Shown here: positions 1 through 6,970 of the stretch, one piece after another
Layout: each line of letters starts with the position of its first letter
How positions within the stretch are numbered: the stretch's first letter is position 1
NCBI GenBank assembly: GCA_964617555.1
Contig: CAZTYP010000030.1
Coordinates: 1-24,875 of the forward strand
Direction: 5' to 3'
DNA length: 24,875 nt
Origin: 1-14-2-50-31-20 sp964617555
GTDB taxonomy: Bacteria > Bacteroidota > Ignavibacteria > Ignavibacteriales > Melioribacteraceae
The notes under the pieces: model-generated
What the model saw: the letters and a program-made list of their open reading frames with translations, nothing else
The model's database searches: none
What the model was told of the DNA's origin: nothing
Translations under genes and position numbers: made by a program

Positions 1-63
1 ACATTACCTTAACTGTAGTATCCTAATAATATAATAACAGAATCATAAATTATTTCTATTAAT

Positions 64-92
64 TTGTAAAAGAGTTCGAATTCTTATATATT
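64..92 (+). promoter_or_regulatory. Sigma70-like promoter with palindromic operator in its spacer
   Basis: A -35-like TTGTAA (64-69) and a -10-like TATATT (87-92) are separated by exactly 17 bases. The spacer holds AAGAGTTCGAATTCTT (70-85), an inverted repeat in which seven of eight base pairs match. The predicted start of transcription, near 99, leaves a leader of about 48 bases before the DeoR-family gene. A repressor dimer bound here would sit between the two promoter boxes, which fits autoregulation by the adjacent DeoR-type protein. The boxes and the palindrome are seen in the sequence; their function is inferred. Confidence 0.5.
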
Positions 93-146
93 AGTAATAA
101 AAAAAAATAAAAACAAACAAAACGAAAGCATTTTTAAGTAAAAACG

Positions 147-911
147 ATGCTAAACGCAGAACGAAAAGAAGCAATAAAAAAGAAAATACTCCTCGAAAAA
201 AGGGTGTTAATTAACGATTTATGTGAAGAATATAACACTTCTCCAGTTACAATACGCAAAGATTTGGATGCACTTGAAGCGGAAGGAATTCTTACTCGCG
301 TGCATGGCGGCGGTATCCTTAATTCCGCGAATGTGCCTATGCAAGAATTATCCTTAAGCGAAAAAGAAAGAATTAACTTAAAAGAAAAAGAAAGAATTGC
401 CCGATATGCAGAAAGTTTGATTAAAGAAGGGGAAGTAATAATTCTTGATTCCGGTTTTACAGCCGTTCATATTGCCCGCAGATTAAAATTCAGAGAAGGT
501 ATTACCGTAATTACCGGTGGACTTAATGTTGCTCAAGAACTGACGGGGAGTAATAATAAATTAATTTTAACCGGCGGTGTTTTTAATAAAGATACTTTCG
601 GGCTTTCTGGTACGTTTGCCGAAAATGTAATTCAAAATACCGTTGCTGATAAATTATTTCTTGGTGTTAACGGGGTAGATTTTGAAAAAGGACTTACCGC
701 TTATAATTACGAAGAAGCGAAACTTAACCGTATGATGATGAAAGTGGTATCGGAAATAATTCTTATTGCCGATTCATCCAAATTCGGGAAAAAAGAAATC
801 GGGTTTATAGGCAATGTTAATGAAGTGGACAGAATTATTACCGACAAAGGCTTGGATGCTGAGTATATTGAAAAAATTGAGAAATTAGATATTAAAATTC
901 ATTTGGTATAA
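147..911 (+). CDS. DeoR-family transcriptional regulator
   Basis: This is a 254-residue DNA-binding regulator of the DeoR family, whose members usually repress sugar catabolic operons and respond to a phosphorylated sugar intermediate. The N-terminal winged helix-turn-helix covers about residues 5-57, and the recognition region (about 32-55) includes SPVTIRKDLDALEAEGIL followed by the typical RVHGG wing. The C-terminal DeoRC effector domain, related to phosphosugar isomerases, covers about residues 75-235 and includes DSGFT (101-105) and ITGG (122-125). Length is normal for the family. It lies directly upstream of four catabolic genes, with 9 bases to the next one, so it is probably the local regulator. 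The effector is unknown; a phosphorylated 2-keto-3-deoxy acid is a reasonable guess. The ATG has no clear Shine-Dalgarno sequence. Confidence 0.93.
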   Translation: MLNAERKEAIKKKILLEKRVLINDLCEEYNTSPVTIRKDLDALEAEGILTRVHGGGILNSANVPMQELSLSEKERINLKEKERIARYAESLIKEGEVIILDSGFTAVHIARRLKFREGITVITGGLNVAQELTGSNNKLILTGGVFNKDTFGLSGTFAENVIQNTVADKLFLGVNGVDFEKGLTAYNYEEAKLNRMMMKVVSEIILIADSSKFGKKEIGFIGNVNEVDRIITDKGLDAEYIEKIEKLDIKIHLV

Positions 912-920
912 GGAGAAATT

Positions 921-2183
921 ATGAAAACTGTAAAACCGTTAGATGTTACAATTGTGGGTGGCGGAATGATTACCGAACTTCAAATAATGCCTTCGGTTTA
1001 TCATTTGCAAAGAATCGGGGCAATAAAGGAGATAAATGTTTGTGCGTTAAATACTCCGCCTCTAAAAAATATTGCTGAAAGCAAAAGATTGCAAGAAGCA
1101 TTTCCGGGGCAAACCTTTAATTCGTATCCCGATTATAAAACAACTGCGCCCGACGAAATGTATCCGGATTTATATAAGAAGGTAATTGATGATATGAACG
1201 AGCGGAATATTGTTTTTGTTGCGCTGCCGGACCAACTGCATTATTCAGCAATTATCTATGCACTTGAACATAACCAGCATGTTATTAGCGTTAAGCCTTT
1301 AACATTAAATTATTCGCAAGCCTTGGAAATTGAAAAATTAGCTTTCTCCAAAGGGCTTTTTGTTGGAACCGAATATCATAAACGCTTTGACGATAGAGTT
1401 GGAGTGGCTCGTTTAAAATATCGTGCGGGAGATTTCGGAGAATTTCGTGTCGGTTACGCAACTTTGATTGAGCCGTGGTATTATCGTGATTCCAATTTCC
1501 AAAATTGGTGTACTACAGAAAACTCCGATATGTTTACCTATATTGGTTGCCACTACGTTGACCAAGTAAATATGATTACCGGACTGCTTCCTGTTGAGGT
1601 TTCGGTTTACGGAGTGAAGGATAAATATCCTAATGGTAACGAAGGATTTTTGTGGACTAATGCAAATGTAATTTGGGAAAACGGTGCAAGTCTTGCACTA
1701 ATTAATGGAATGGGATATCCGAATGTTGCTCCCGGCGGTAATTCCCAAGGGCTTTGGCTTTTTACACAAGGCGAAAAGGATGGCGGATTACTTTTTCACG
1801 ATGATCAATACCGCGGATTAAAACATTCTTATATAACAAAAGGAAACCATCCGGGAGATTCTTACTACAACGAACCGAGCCCCGATTATTTAAAATTACT
1901 TGAACGCGGGGGCGAAGGGCTTACTCCTGTCGGATACGGATATCGCAGTATTGAAGGATTAATCAATTCCATTCATCGTGTTGAAGAAGCCGGAAATGAG
2001 TTAACTGCAAGACAAACAATTATAAAAAAGATTGATAACGAAGGAATTATTGCCACACCCGCAAACAGTTCTTTTAACGAACTGGTAATTGAAGCGGGAA
2101 GATTGTCCATTATGAATAACGGCAGAGCCGTTGTAATTGAATACGGCGAAAATCCTACGGTTAAATTCAAAGAATATAAATAA
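921..2183 (+). CDS. Gfo/Idh/MocA-family oxidoreductase
   Basis: This is a 420-residue NAD(P)-dependent dehydrogenase-type protein of the Gfo/Idh/MocA family, whose members oxidise or reduce sugars, cyclitols and their derivatives. The Rossmann nucleotide-binding loop is VTIVGGGMITE (about 9-19). The position of the family's EKP motif reads SVKP, so Lys125-Pro126 are kept while the Glu is Val. H214 and D217 in GCHYVDQ match the usual catalytic His/Asp region of the C-terminal domain. It is slightly longer than typical members (330-390 residues). A strong AAGGAG ribosome binding site lies just upstream of the ATG. It is the second gene of the operon with a class III aminotransferase, a KDG-type kinase and a KDPG-type aldolase, so it probably oxidises a sugar, sugar acid or cyclitol at the start of the route. 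The substrate cannot be read from the sequence. Confidence 0.85.
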   Translation: MKTVKPLDVTIVGGGMITELQIMPSVYHLQRIGAIKEINVCALNTPPLKNIAESKRLQEAFPGQTFNSYPDYKTTAPDEMYPDLYKKVIDDMNERNIVFVALPDQLHYSAIIYALEHNQHVISVKPLTLNYSQALEIEKLAFSKGLFVGTEYHKRFDDRVGVARLKYRAGDFGEFRVGYATLIEPWYYRDSNFQNWCTTENSDMFTYIGCHYVDQVNMITGLLPVEVSVYGVKDKYPNGNEGFLWTNANVIWENGASLALINGMGYPNVAPGGNSQGLWLFTQGEKDGGLLFHDDQYRGLKHSYITKGNHPGDSYYNEPSPDYLKLLERGGEGLTPVGYGYRSIEGLINSIHRVEEAGNELTARQTIIKKIDNEGIIATPANSSFNELVIEAGRLSIMNNGRAVVIEYGENPTVKFKEYK

Positions 2184-2204
2184 AAAATCAGGAGAATATA
2201 AATT

Positions 2205-3560
2205 ATGTCTTTATACAGCAGAAAACCGATTGAGGTAGAAAAAGTAAACACAAAATACAGAAAAATTACTACGCCATTACCTGTACCCGAATCTATCGAA
2301 ATAATTGAAAAATTGGAAAAATACGAACCTGCTTCAATGTCGGGGCAACCTCCTATTATTTGGAATAAAGCCGAAGGATTTCAAGTTTACGATAAATGGG
2401 GCAATATGTGGTTGGATTGGTCAAGCGGTGTTTTAATAACAAATATAGGGCATTCCCATCCGAAAATAATAGAGGCGTTAAAGAAAGAGATAGATTCCAA
2501 ATTACTGACAAGCTATGTTTTTTATCACGAAAAAAGAGCAGAATTGGTGGAATTGTTGCAACAAGACGCACCGGAAGGATTGGATAAAGTTTTTTTACTT
2601 TCTACAGGTTCGGAAGCAACAGAAAACGCAATAAAATTGGCACGTACCTACGGAATATCCAAAGGAGGAAAAGAAAAACACGTAATTGTAAGTTTCAGCA
2701 ACGCTTTTCACGGCAGAACGCTAGGGGCGCAACTTGCAGGCGGAATTCCTGCATTGAAAGAATGGATAGTTAATCTTGATCCCGGATTTGTTAATGTTCC
2801 TTTTCCCGACGGGTATTTTATGAAAGATACAAGTTTTGATGTTTTTCTTAATTCACTCAAGGAGCAAGGGATAGACCCTAAAAATATAGCCGGTGTAATT
2901 TCCGAAAGTTATCAAGGTGCCGGACCTTTCTTTTTCCCTAAAGAATATGCAAAAAAATTAGAAGCGTTTTGCAGAGAAAACGATGCATTGTTGATTATGG
3001 ACGAAGTTCAAGCCGGATTCGGGCGTACGGGTAAATGGTTTACATTTGAGCATTACGATATAAAACCCGATTTAATTGCTTGCGGAAAAGGAATCTCTTC
3101 ATCCTTGCCTCTTTCGGCAGTAATAGGAAGAAGTGATGTTATGAATATGTATCCGCCGGGTAGTATGACTTCAACACACTCTGCAAGTCCATTACCCGTT
3201 GTGGCGGCAATAGAAAACTTAAAAGTTCTTAAGGAAGAAAAAATGACGGAGAATGCAGCGGAACTGGGTAAAATATTGAAAGAAAGATTGCAGACAATTC
3301 AGGAAAAGCATCCGGAGAGAATAGGCTTTGTAGCAAGCGAAGGATTAGTTGCCGGAATGCAAATCGAACGAAACGGAGAAGGAGATAAAGAAGCTGCATA
3401 CAAGATAAACGAACGTTGTTTTCAAAAAGGGCTTTTGATGTTTGCTCCGGTCGGTATTGGTGGAAGATGTATTAAAATTGCACCTCCTTTAATGATTACA
3501 AAAGATGCATTGCAAGAAGGTTTGGACCTGCTCGAAGAAGTCTGTAACGAAGTATTGTAA
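2205..3560 (+). CDS. Class III PLP-dependent aminotransferase
   Basis: This 451-residue protein is a fold-type I, class III aminotransferase (the GabT/ornithine/omega-transaminase group), which moves an amino group between an amine or amino acid and a keto acid or aldehyde. TGSEA (134-138) should bind the PLP phosphate, FHGRT (168-172) is the conserved aromatic/His segment that stacks on the cofactor, DEVQAGFGRTG (266-276) holds the Asp that contacts the pyridine nitrogen, and K295 in CGKGISSS is the Schiff-base lysine. All key residues are present, so it should be active. An AGGAG ribosome binding site lies upstream. Class III enzymes are usually linked to GABA, diamines, beta-alanine or taurine, so its place between a sugar-type dehydrogenase and Entner-Doudoroff-type enzymes is unusual and suggests removal of nitrogen from an amino sugar derivative. 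That role is inference. Confidence 0.9.
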   Translation: MSLYSRKPIEVEKVNTKYRKITTPLPVPESIEIIEKLEKYEPASMSGQPPIIWNKAEGFQVYDKWGNMWLDWSSGVLITNIGHSHPKIIEALKKEIDSKLLTSYVFYHEKRAELVELLQQDAPEGLDKVFLLSTGSEATENAIKLARTYGISKGGKEKHVIVSFSNAFHGRTLGAQLAGGIPALKEWIVNLDPGFVNVPFPDGYFMKDTSFDVFLNSLKEQGIDPKNIAGVISESYQGAGPFFFPKEYAKKLEAFCRENDALLIMDEVQAGFGRTGKWFTFEHYDIKPDLIACGKGISSSLPLSAVIGRSDVMNMYPPGSMTSTHSASPLPVVAAIENLKVLKEEKMTENAAELGKILKERLQTIQEKHPERIGFVASEGLVAGMQIERNGEGDKEAAYKINERCFQKGLLMFAPVGIGGRCIKIAPPLMITKDALQEGLDLLEEVCNEVL

Positions 3561-3590
3561 ATATTAAATCTTAAAAAATATGAGAAATAA

Positions 3591-4736
3591 ATGACGAAAG
3601 TTACTCGATATAACGAGATTAAATACGCTGGTGATTGTAAGTACGATGCTGCATCTCTCGGCGAGGTAATGCTGCGTATCGATCCTTTTGATATTCCTAC
3701 AGCAAGGGCAAGATTACTTAGAGTTTCGCAAGGCGGAGGGGAAACAAATGTTGCGTGCGGACTTTCTTATACATTCGGGTTACGCAGTACGGTTTTAACC
3801 GCTTTGGTAGAAGATAATATCGGGTTAAATATCCGTAATCAGTTGAGAGAAGTTGGTGTTGATACTTCCAATATAATATGGTTCAATACTAATAACGACG
3901 GTACACCGCACAGCACCGATCAAAAAGGCGGACTTGCAAACGGTATTAATTTTACATACAACGGACGTGGTGTTATTCCTTCCGATACCGTTTATTACCG
4001 TGCTCACTCGGCTGTTCGTGAAATTAAGTCCGATGATTTTAATTGGGATAATCTTTTTGGAATTGACGGTGTACGTGTGTTAAATACCGGAGGAATTTTT
4101 ACGTTACTTTCGGAAAATACAGCAAATGTTGCAATTACGGCAGTACAAAAAGCCAATCAACACGGTGTATTTGTCGCTGCAGATTTAAATTATCGTGCAA
4201 AAGTACAGCCCGATAAATCAGTTGCACGTTCCATAAATAAAAAAATTGCTCCCTATTTGGGTTTTCTTGTCGGTAACGATTCCGATTTAAGCGATGCTCT
4301 CGGTTACCAAACAATAACTAAAAAAGGGGCTTCTTTTGATGAGTGGCTTGAGAAATATAAAATTACCGTTAGGCAAGTTGCCTCGGATTTCCCGAATTTA
4401 AGTTTAATAGGTACTCAATGGCGAGGTGCGGTAAATGCGGATTTAATTCATTGGGGTGCGGTTTTGTATGATGTATTGAACGATGAATTTCATGTTGCCC
4501 CGTTGCGTAAAAATATTCCCATTGCCGATAGAACCGGCGGAGGAGATTCTTTTACCTCCGGTGTATTGGCGGCGTTAATGTTTGATAAGGATTTGCAAAC
4601 CGCAGTAGAATGGGGAGCCGCACACGGGATTTTGGTGCAAGAAACTCCCGGAGATTTTACCATGGTTACCATTAAAGATATTGAACGTGAAGCTAAACGT
4701 GCAAAAACCGGCGGTGGGGTCAAAGCCGTAAGGTAA
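3591..4736 (+). CDS. PfkB-family sugar kinase, likely 2-keto-3-deoxygluconate kinase
   Basis: This 381-residue ribokinase-fold (PfkB family) kinase probably phosphorylates 2-keto-3-deoxygluconate or a similar 2-keto-3-deoxy acid with ATP. The N-terminal substrate-binding motif is GGGETNVA (48-55). The C-terminal signature is DRTGGGDSFTSG, with catalytic base Asp319. The usual GAGD anion-hole motif reads GGGD here, a variant I recall from KDG-kinase-like proteins. The protein is longer than typical KDG kinases (about 310-340 residues), with extra sequence at the N-terminus before the first strand, in the central lid region, and a basic C-terminal tail. The adjacent downstream KDPG-type aldolase strongly supports the KDG kinase assignment. 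Fructokinase or another PfkB sugar kinase is the main alternative. Confidence 0.8.
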   Translation: MTKVTRYNEIKYAGDCKYDAASLGEVMLRIDPFDIPTARARLLRVSQGGGETNVACGLSYTFGLRSTVLTALVEDNIGLNIRNQLREVGVDTSNIIWFNTNNDGTPHSTDQKGGLANGINFTYNGRGVIPSDTVYYRAHSAVREIKSDDFNWDNLFGIDGVRVLNTGGIFTLLSENTANVAITAVQKANQHGVFVAADLNYRAKVQPDKSVARSINKKIAPYLGFLVGNDSDLSDALGYQTITKKGASFDEWLEKYKITVRQVASDFPNLSLIGTQWRGAVNADLIHWGAVLYDVLNDEFHVAPLRKNIPIADRTGGGDSFTSGVLAALMFDKDLQTAVEWGAAHGILVQETPGDFTMVTIKDIEREAKRAKTGGGVKAVR

Positions 4737-4763
4737 TTTCTTTATATAAAAATTGGGGAAGTA

Positions 4764-5507
4764 ATGAAATACGTTTACAACAGAAAAAAAGTTAAAGACG
4801 CATTATTAAAAAGCGGTGTGGTAGTTGTTATAAATAAAAAGCATGTTAAAAAACCTGAAGATTTAATTATTACAATGCAGGAAGTATACAATGCAGGCTA
4901 TGTTGCGGAAACCACTTTCCGTATTGATCCCGCAATTTTAAAAGAAGGTATGGCGGAATTAGTAAAAATGCGTGAAGAATCACCTGAAAACAATCCATTC
5001 ATTTTGGGTTGTGGTAGCGTAATAAATCCGTCGGAACTGGAACAAGCAATCGAAATGGGTTTTGAAATGATTGTTGCCCCCGGGAATGTAATGGGCGGAT
5101 ATGCCGAAGGAAAAGATTTTATTAGAATTGCTCAAGATAACAATATTTTTTCTGCTCCTGCGGTTATGACTCCCACGGAATTTAATTATTATATTGAAAA
5201 TCCCGACGGATTGGAACCTGATGCAATCAAAATATTTCCCGCCGGTGTTTTGGGTGCTTCCGGAATTGCTGCACTGCTTGCTCCGTTTGTTCGTAAAAGG
5301 CATAACGGAAAAATAATAATGCCTACCGGAGGAGTAAATTTTGAAACAGGGGCAGAATATAAAAAAGCTATTACAGGTGCGGGGTATTATCCGGTATTAG
5401 GGATGTCGTCGCCTCTTTTCTTAGTGGAAAAAGAAGAAAAACCGGGTGATGTTCAAATCATTCGACAATCATTAAAGCAATTTACCGAAAAATTTTTCGG
5501 TAAATAA
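4764..5507 (+). CDS. KDPG/KHG-type aldolase (2-dehydro-3-deoxy-phosphogluconate aldolase)
   Basis: This is a class I (Schiff-base) TIM-barrel aldolase expected to split 2-keto-3-deoxy-6-phosphogluconate, or a stereoisomer, into pyruvate and glyceraldehyde 3-phosphate. Glu49 and Arg53 in AETTFR match the catalytic Glu and substrate-binding Arg region. Lys156 in DAIKIFPAG is the Schiff-base lysine. GCGSVINP (82-89) matches the family GAGTVLNP loop with Ser replacing Thr, and PTGGV (187-191) forms the phosphate-binding loop. At 247 residues it is longer than the E. coli type (about 213). It follows the KDG-type kinase by 27 bases and is the last gene of the operon. Its final codons lie within a perfect palindrome that probably acts as the terminator. 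Confidence 0.88.
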   Translation: MKYVYNRKKVKDALLKSGVVVVINKKHVKKPEDLIITMQEVYNAGYVAETTFRIDPAILKEGMAELVKMREESPENNPFILGCGSVINPSELEQAIEMGFEMIVAPGNVMGGYAEGKDFIRIAQDNNIFSAPAVMTPTEFNYYIENPDGLEPDAIKIFPAGVLGASGIAALLAPFVRKRHNGKIIMPTGGVNFETGAEYKKAITGAGYYPVLGMSSPLFLVEKEEKPGDVQIIRQSLKQFTEKFFGK

Positions 5508-5510
5508 AAA
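5481..5510. terminator. Probable bidirectional terminator overlapping the 3' end of the aldolase gene
   Basis: Positions 5481-5504 form a perfect 24-nt palindrome (TTTACCGAAAAA followed by TTTTTCGGTAAA), which encodes the last residues of the aldolase just before its TAA stop. The convergent minus-strand gene stops at 5513, only five bases away. In RNA from either strand this folds into a stem with a short loop and flanking A/U-rich sequence. It is probably a shared intrinsic terminator for the two convergent units. Confidence 0.55.
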
Positions 5511-5512
5511 AT

Positions 5513-5962
5513 TTAATTTGATGAATCATCCTTAGACTTTATTACATCAAGGCATTTCTGTAAAATTGCATATTCCGGTGACCCTTTTAATACGGGATAA
5601 TTGTATTGATATGCCTGTACGTTGGTGTTTCTTCCGTAATCGTAACTTGCCAGCACGTTTCCGTTTTTATCGTAATAAATAATGTGCAGCATACTGTATT
5701 TATTCAGTTTGGAATTGAAAAGATAGTATGTATTTGTTTTATAAATTTTATCTTTTACGGATTCAATTACAATCGGAGTGGAATGCACGGTCAATGTCCA
5801 CACGTAAATATCATCGCTGTGAAAACTTTTTAATCCAGAAACATCAACATAAACTTTATCTGCACCCTCTGTAAACACCGGTTCCCATTCCGTTTCGGAT
5901 TTTTGGGCATATAACGAAAGTGTAAAAAAGAGAATTGTTAATATTACTTCTGATGTTTTCAT
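5513..5962 (-). CDS. Small secreted protein, possibly surface-adhesin E-like
   Basis: This 149-residue protein has an N-terminal signal peptide (MKTSEVILTILFFTLSLYA, cleavage likely before QKS). I chose the ATG at 5962 over an in-frame TTG four codons upstream because it puts the Lys of the signal peptide directly after the start. The mature part is a single small domain: YVDVSGLKSF, then a W at the start of a hydrophobic strand, a central YYLFNSKLNKYSMLHIIYYDKNGNVLASYDY region, and a C-terminal ILQKCLDVIK helix. This resembles the surface-adhesin protein E fold (a strand, then 'Y...G.vl.sy', ending in a helix with Cys). It sits alone between the operon terminator and the slyD-like gene. The function is not known, and the family match is from memory of its pattern. 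Confidence 0.6.
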   Translation of the reverse strand: MKTSEVILTILFFTLSLYAQKSETEWEPVFTEGADKVYVDVSGLKSFHSDDIYVWTLTVHSTPIVIESVKDKIYKTNTYYLFNSKLNKYSMLHIIYYDKNGNVLASYDYGRNTNVQAYQYNYPVLKGSPEYAILQKCLDVIKSKDDSSN

Positions 5963-6040
5963 ATGTTCATCCAAAAATTTTATAATTCGTATGCGAAGTT
6001 AATAAAAAGTAAAAAATGATAAAAGAGTAAATATTCGGGA

Positions 6041-6074
6041 TAAAAAGGAAAACGGCTGCATTAAACAGCCGTTT
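6041..6074 (-). terminator. Intrinsic terminator of the slyD-like gene
   Basis: Inverted repeat AAACGGCTG (6050-6058) / CAGCCGTTT (6066-6074) forms a perfect nine-pair stem with a seven-base loop. Read on the minus strand it lies 12 bases past the stop codon of the slyD-like gene and is followed by CCUUUUU (complement of 6043-6049). This is a good rho-independent terminator. Confidence 0.8.
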
Positions 6075-6086
6075 AAGAATTTGCAA

Positions 6087-6566
6087 TTAATGGTGATTAC
6101 CGCCGGTATGAACGTGCCCGTGCGAAATTTCTTCTTCCGTAGCATCTCTAACATCCATAACTTCAACATCAAAAGTTAAAACTTGATCGGCAAGAGCATG
6201 ATTGCCGTCTACCGTAATTTTATCACCGTCAATGTTTGTTATTGTCATAATTACTGGTCCGTCTTGAAGTTGAGCCTGAAATTGCATTCCTACTTCCAAT
6301 TCGTCTGTTCCCTGAAACATTGCGCGGTCAACTTCTTGAATTAAAGCGGGATTAAATTTTCCGTATGCTTCTTCGGGTTGAACAACGGCTTTAAATTTAT
6401 CTCCGGTTTTTTTTCCTTCCATCTCTTTTTCCAAACCGGGTATTAAATTTTGATGCCCTTGAATATAAACAAGCGGGCCGCGTCCTTCGGAAGTATCCAG
6501 TACTTTCCCGTCTTCATCCGTTAAAGTGTAATTCATAGATACAACTTTATCTTTTGCGATAACCAT
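6087..6566 (-). CDS. SlyD-like FKBP-type peptidyl-prolyl cis-trans isomerase
   Basis: This 159-residue cytoplasmic prolyl isomerase and chaperone has the FKBP fold interrupted by an insert-in-flap domain. The N-terminal FKBP half (about 1-65) has VSMNYTLTDEDGKVLD and the active-site stretch GHQNLIPGLEKEMEGKKTGD. The insert domain covers about residues 70-120. The fold then returns with GNHALADQVLTFDVEVMDV, which corresponds to the NHPLAG motif of SlyD. The tail HGHVHTGGNHH has five histidines in eleven residues, a short version of the metal-binding SlyD tail, so nickel or another divalent metal may bind. There is a strong AAGGAG ribosome binding site upstream of the ATG and a terminator downstream, so it appears to be monocistronic. 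Confidence 0.93.
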   Translation of the reverse strand: MVIAKDKVVSMNYTLTDEDGKVLDTSEGRGPLVYIQGHQNLIPGLEKEMEGKKTGDKFKAVVQPEEAYGKFNPALIQEVDRAMFQGTDELEVGMQFQAQLQDGPVIMTITNIDGDKITVDGNHALADQVLTFDVEVMDVRDATEEEISHGHVHTGGNHH

Positions 6567-6970
6567 ATTTTTCTCCTTTTAAAAAAATTAAACTTTAAAA
6601 TACTCATTAAATCCAGGATTAAAAAGAATAAAATATTTTCAGGGGTAATTTTTTATTTTAATACTGCTATTTAAAATAAATAAAAAATATCCGTAAACAA
6701 GTTTCAATGCGAAGATATTATTTATCAATTGAAAAATATCTCCTCAAATTATCAAATTAACAGATTCCGGAATTCCCGAAGTTGTTTTTTGCAAAGTTAT
6801 GAAAGAGAACCTTCTGATTATGTTAAAGTCTAGTAGGAACGATGTGTACAAAACTTTTACCCATATGTATTTGAGTTCGGAAGGGTTTGCCGGTAAAAAA
6901 TCTGTTAATCCGATATCCTAAAAATTTAGTATCTTTATGTTTACTTTAAAAAAAATTGGTGTAAAATATA
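6567..6970. other. 404-nt divergent intergenic region between slyD-like gene and trpS
   Basis: This is the longest stretch without a confident gene. It must hold the divergent promoters for the slyD-like gene (leftward) and trpS (rightward). TATCTTTA just upstream of trpS (about 6932-6939) resembles the Bacteroidota -7 element TAnnTTTG, but no matching -33 box is clear. It also holds a 40-codon ATG open frame (6799-6921, ending in TAA) with no good ribosome binding site and no recognisable protein. No tRNA or clear terminator is seen here. Confidence 0.5.

Noticed and set aside
5606..5833. Open frame of 75 codons on the + strand opposite the small secreted protein
   Set aside because: It is a shadow of the minus-strand gene, which has a signal peptide and sensible composition.
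5963..5974. TTG start four codons upstream of the small secreted protein
   Set aside because: It adds MDEH before a natural MKTSEV signal peptide start; the ATG at 5962 is preferred.
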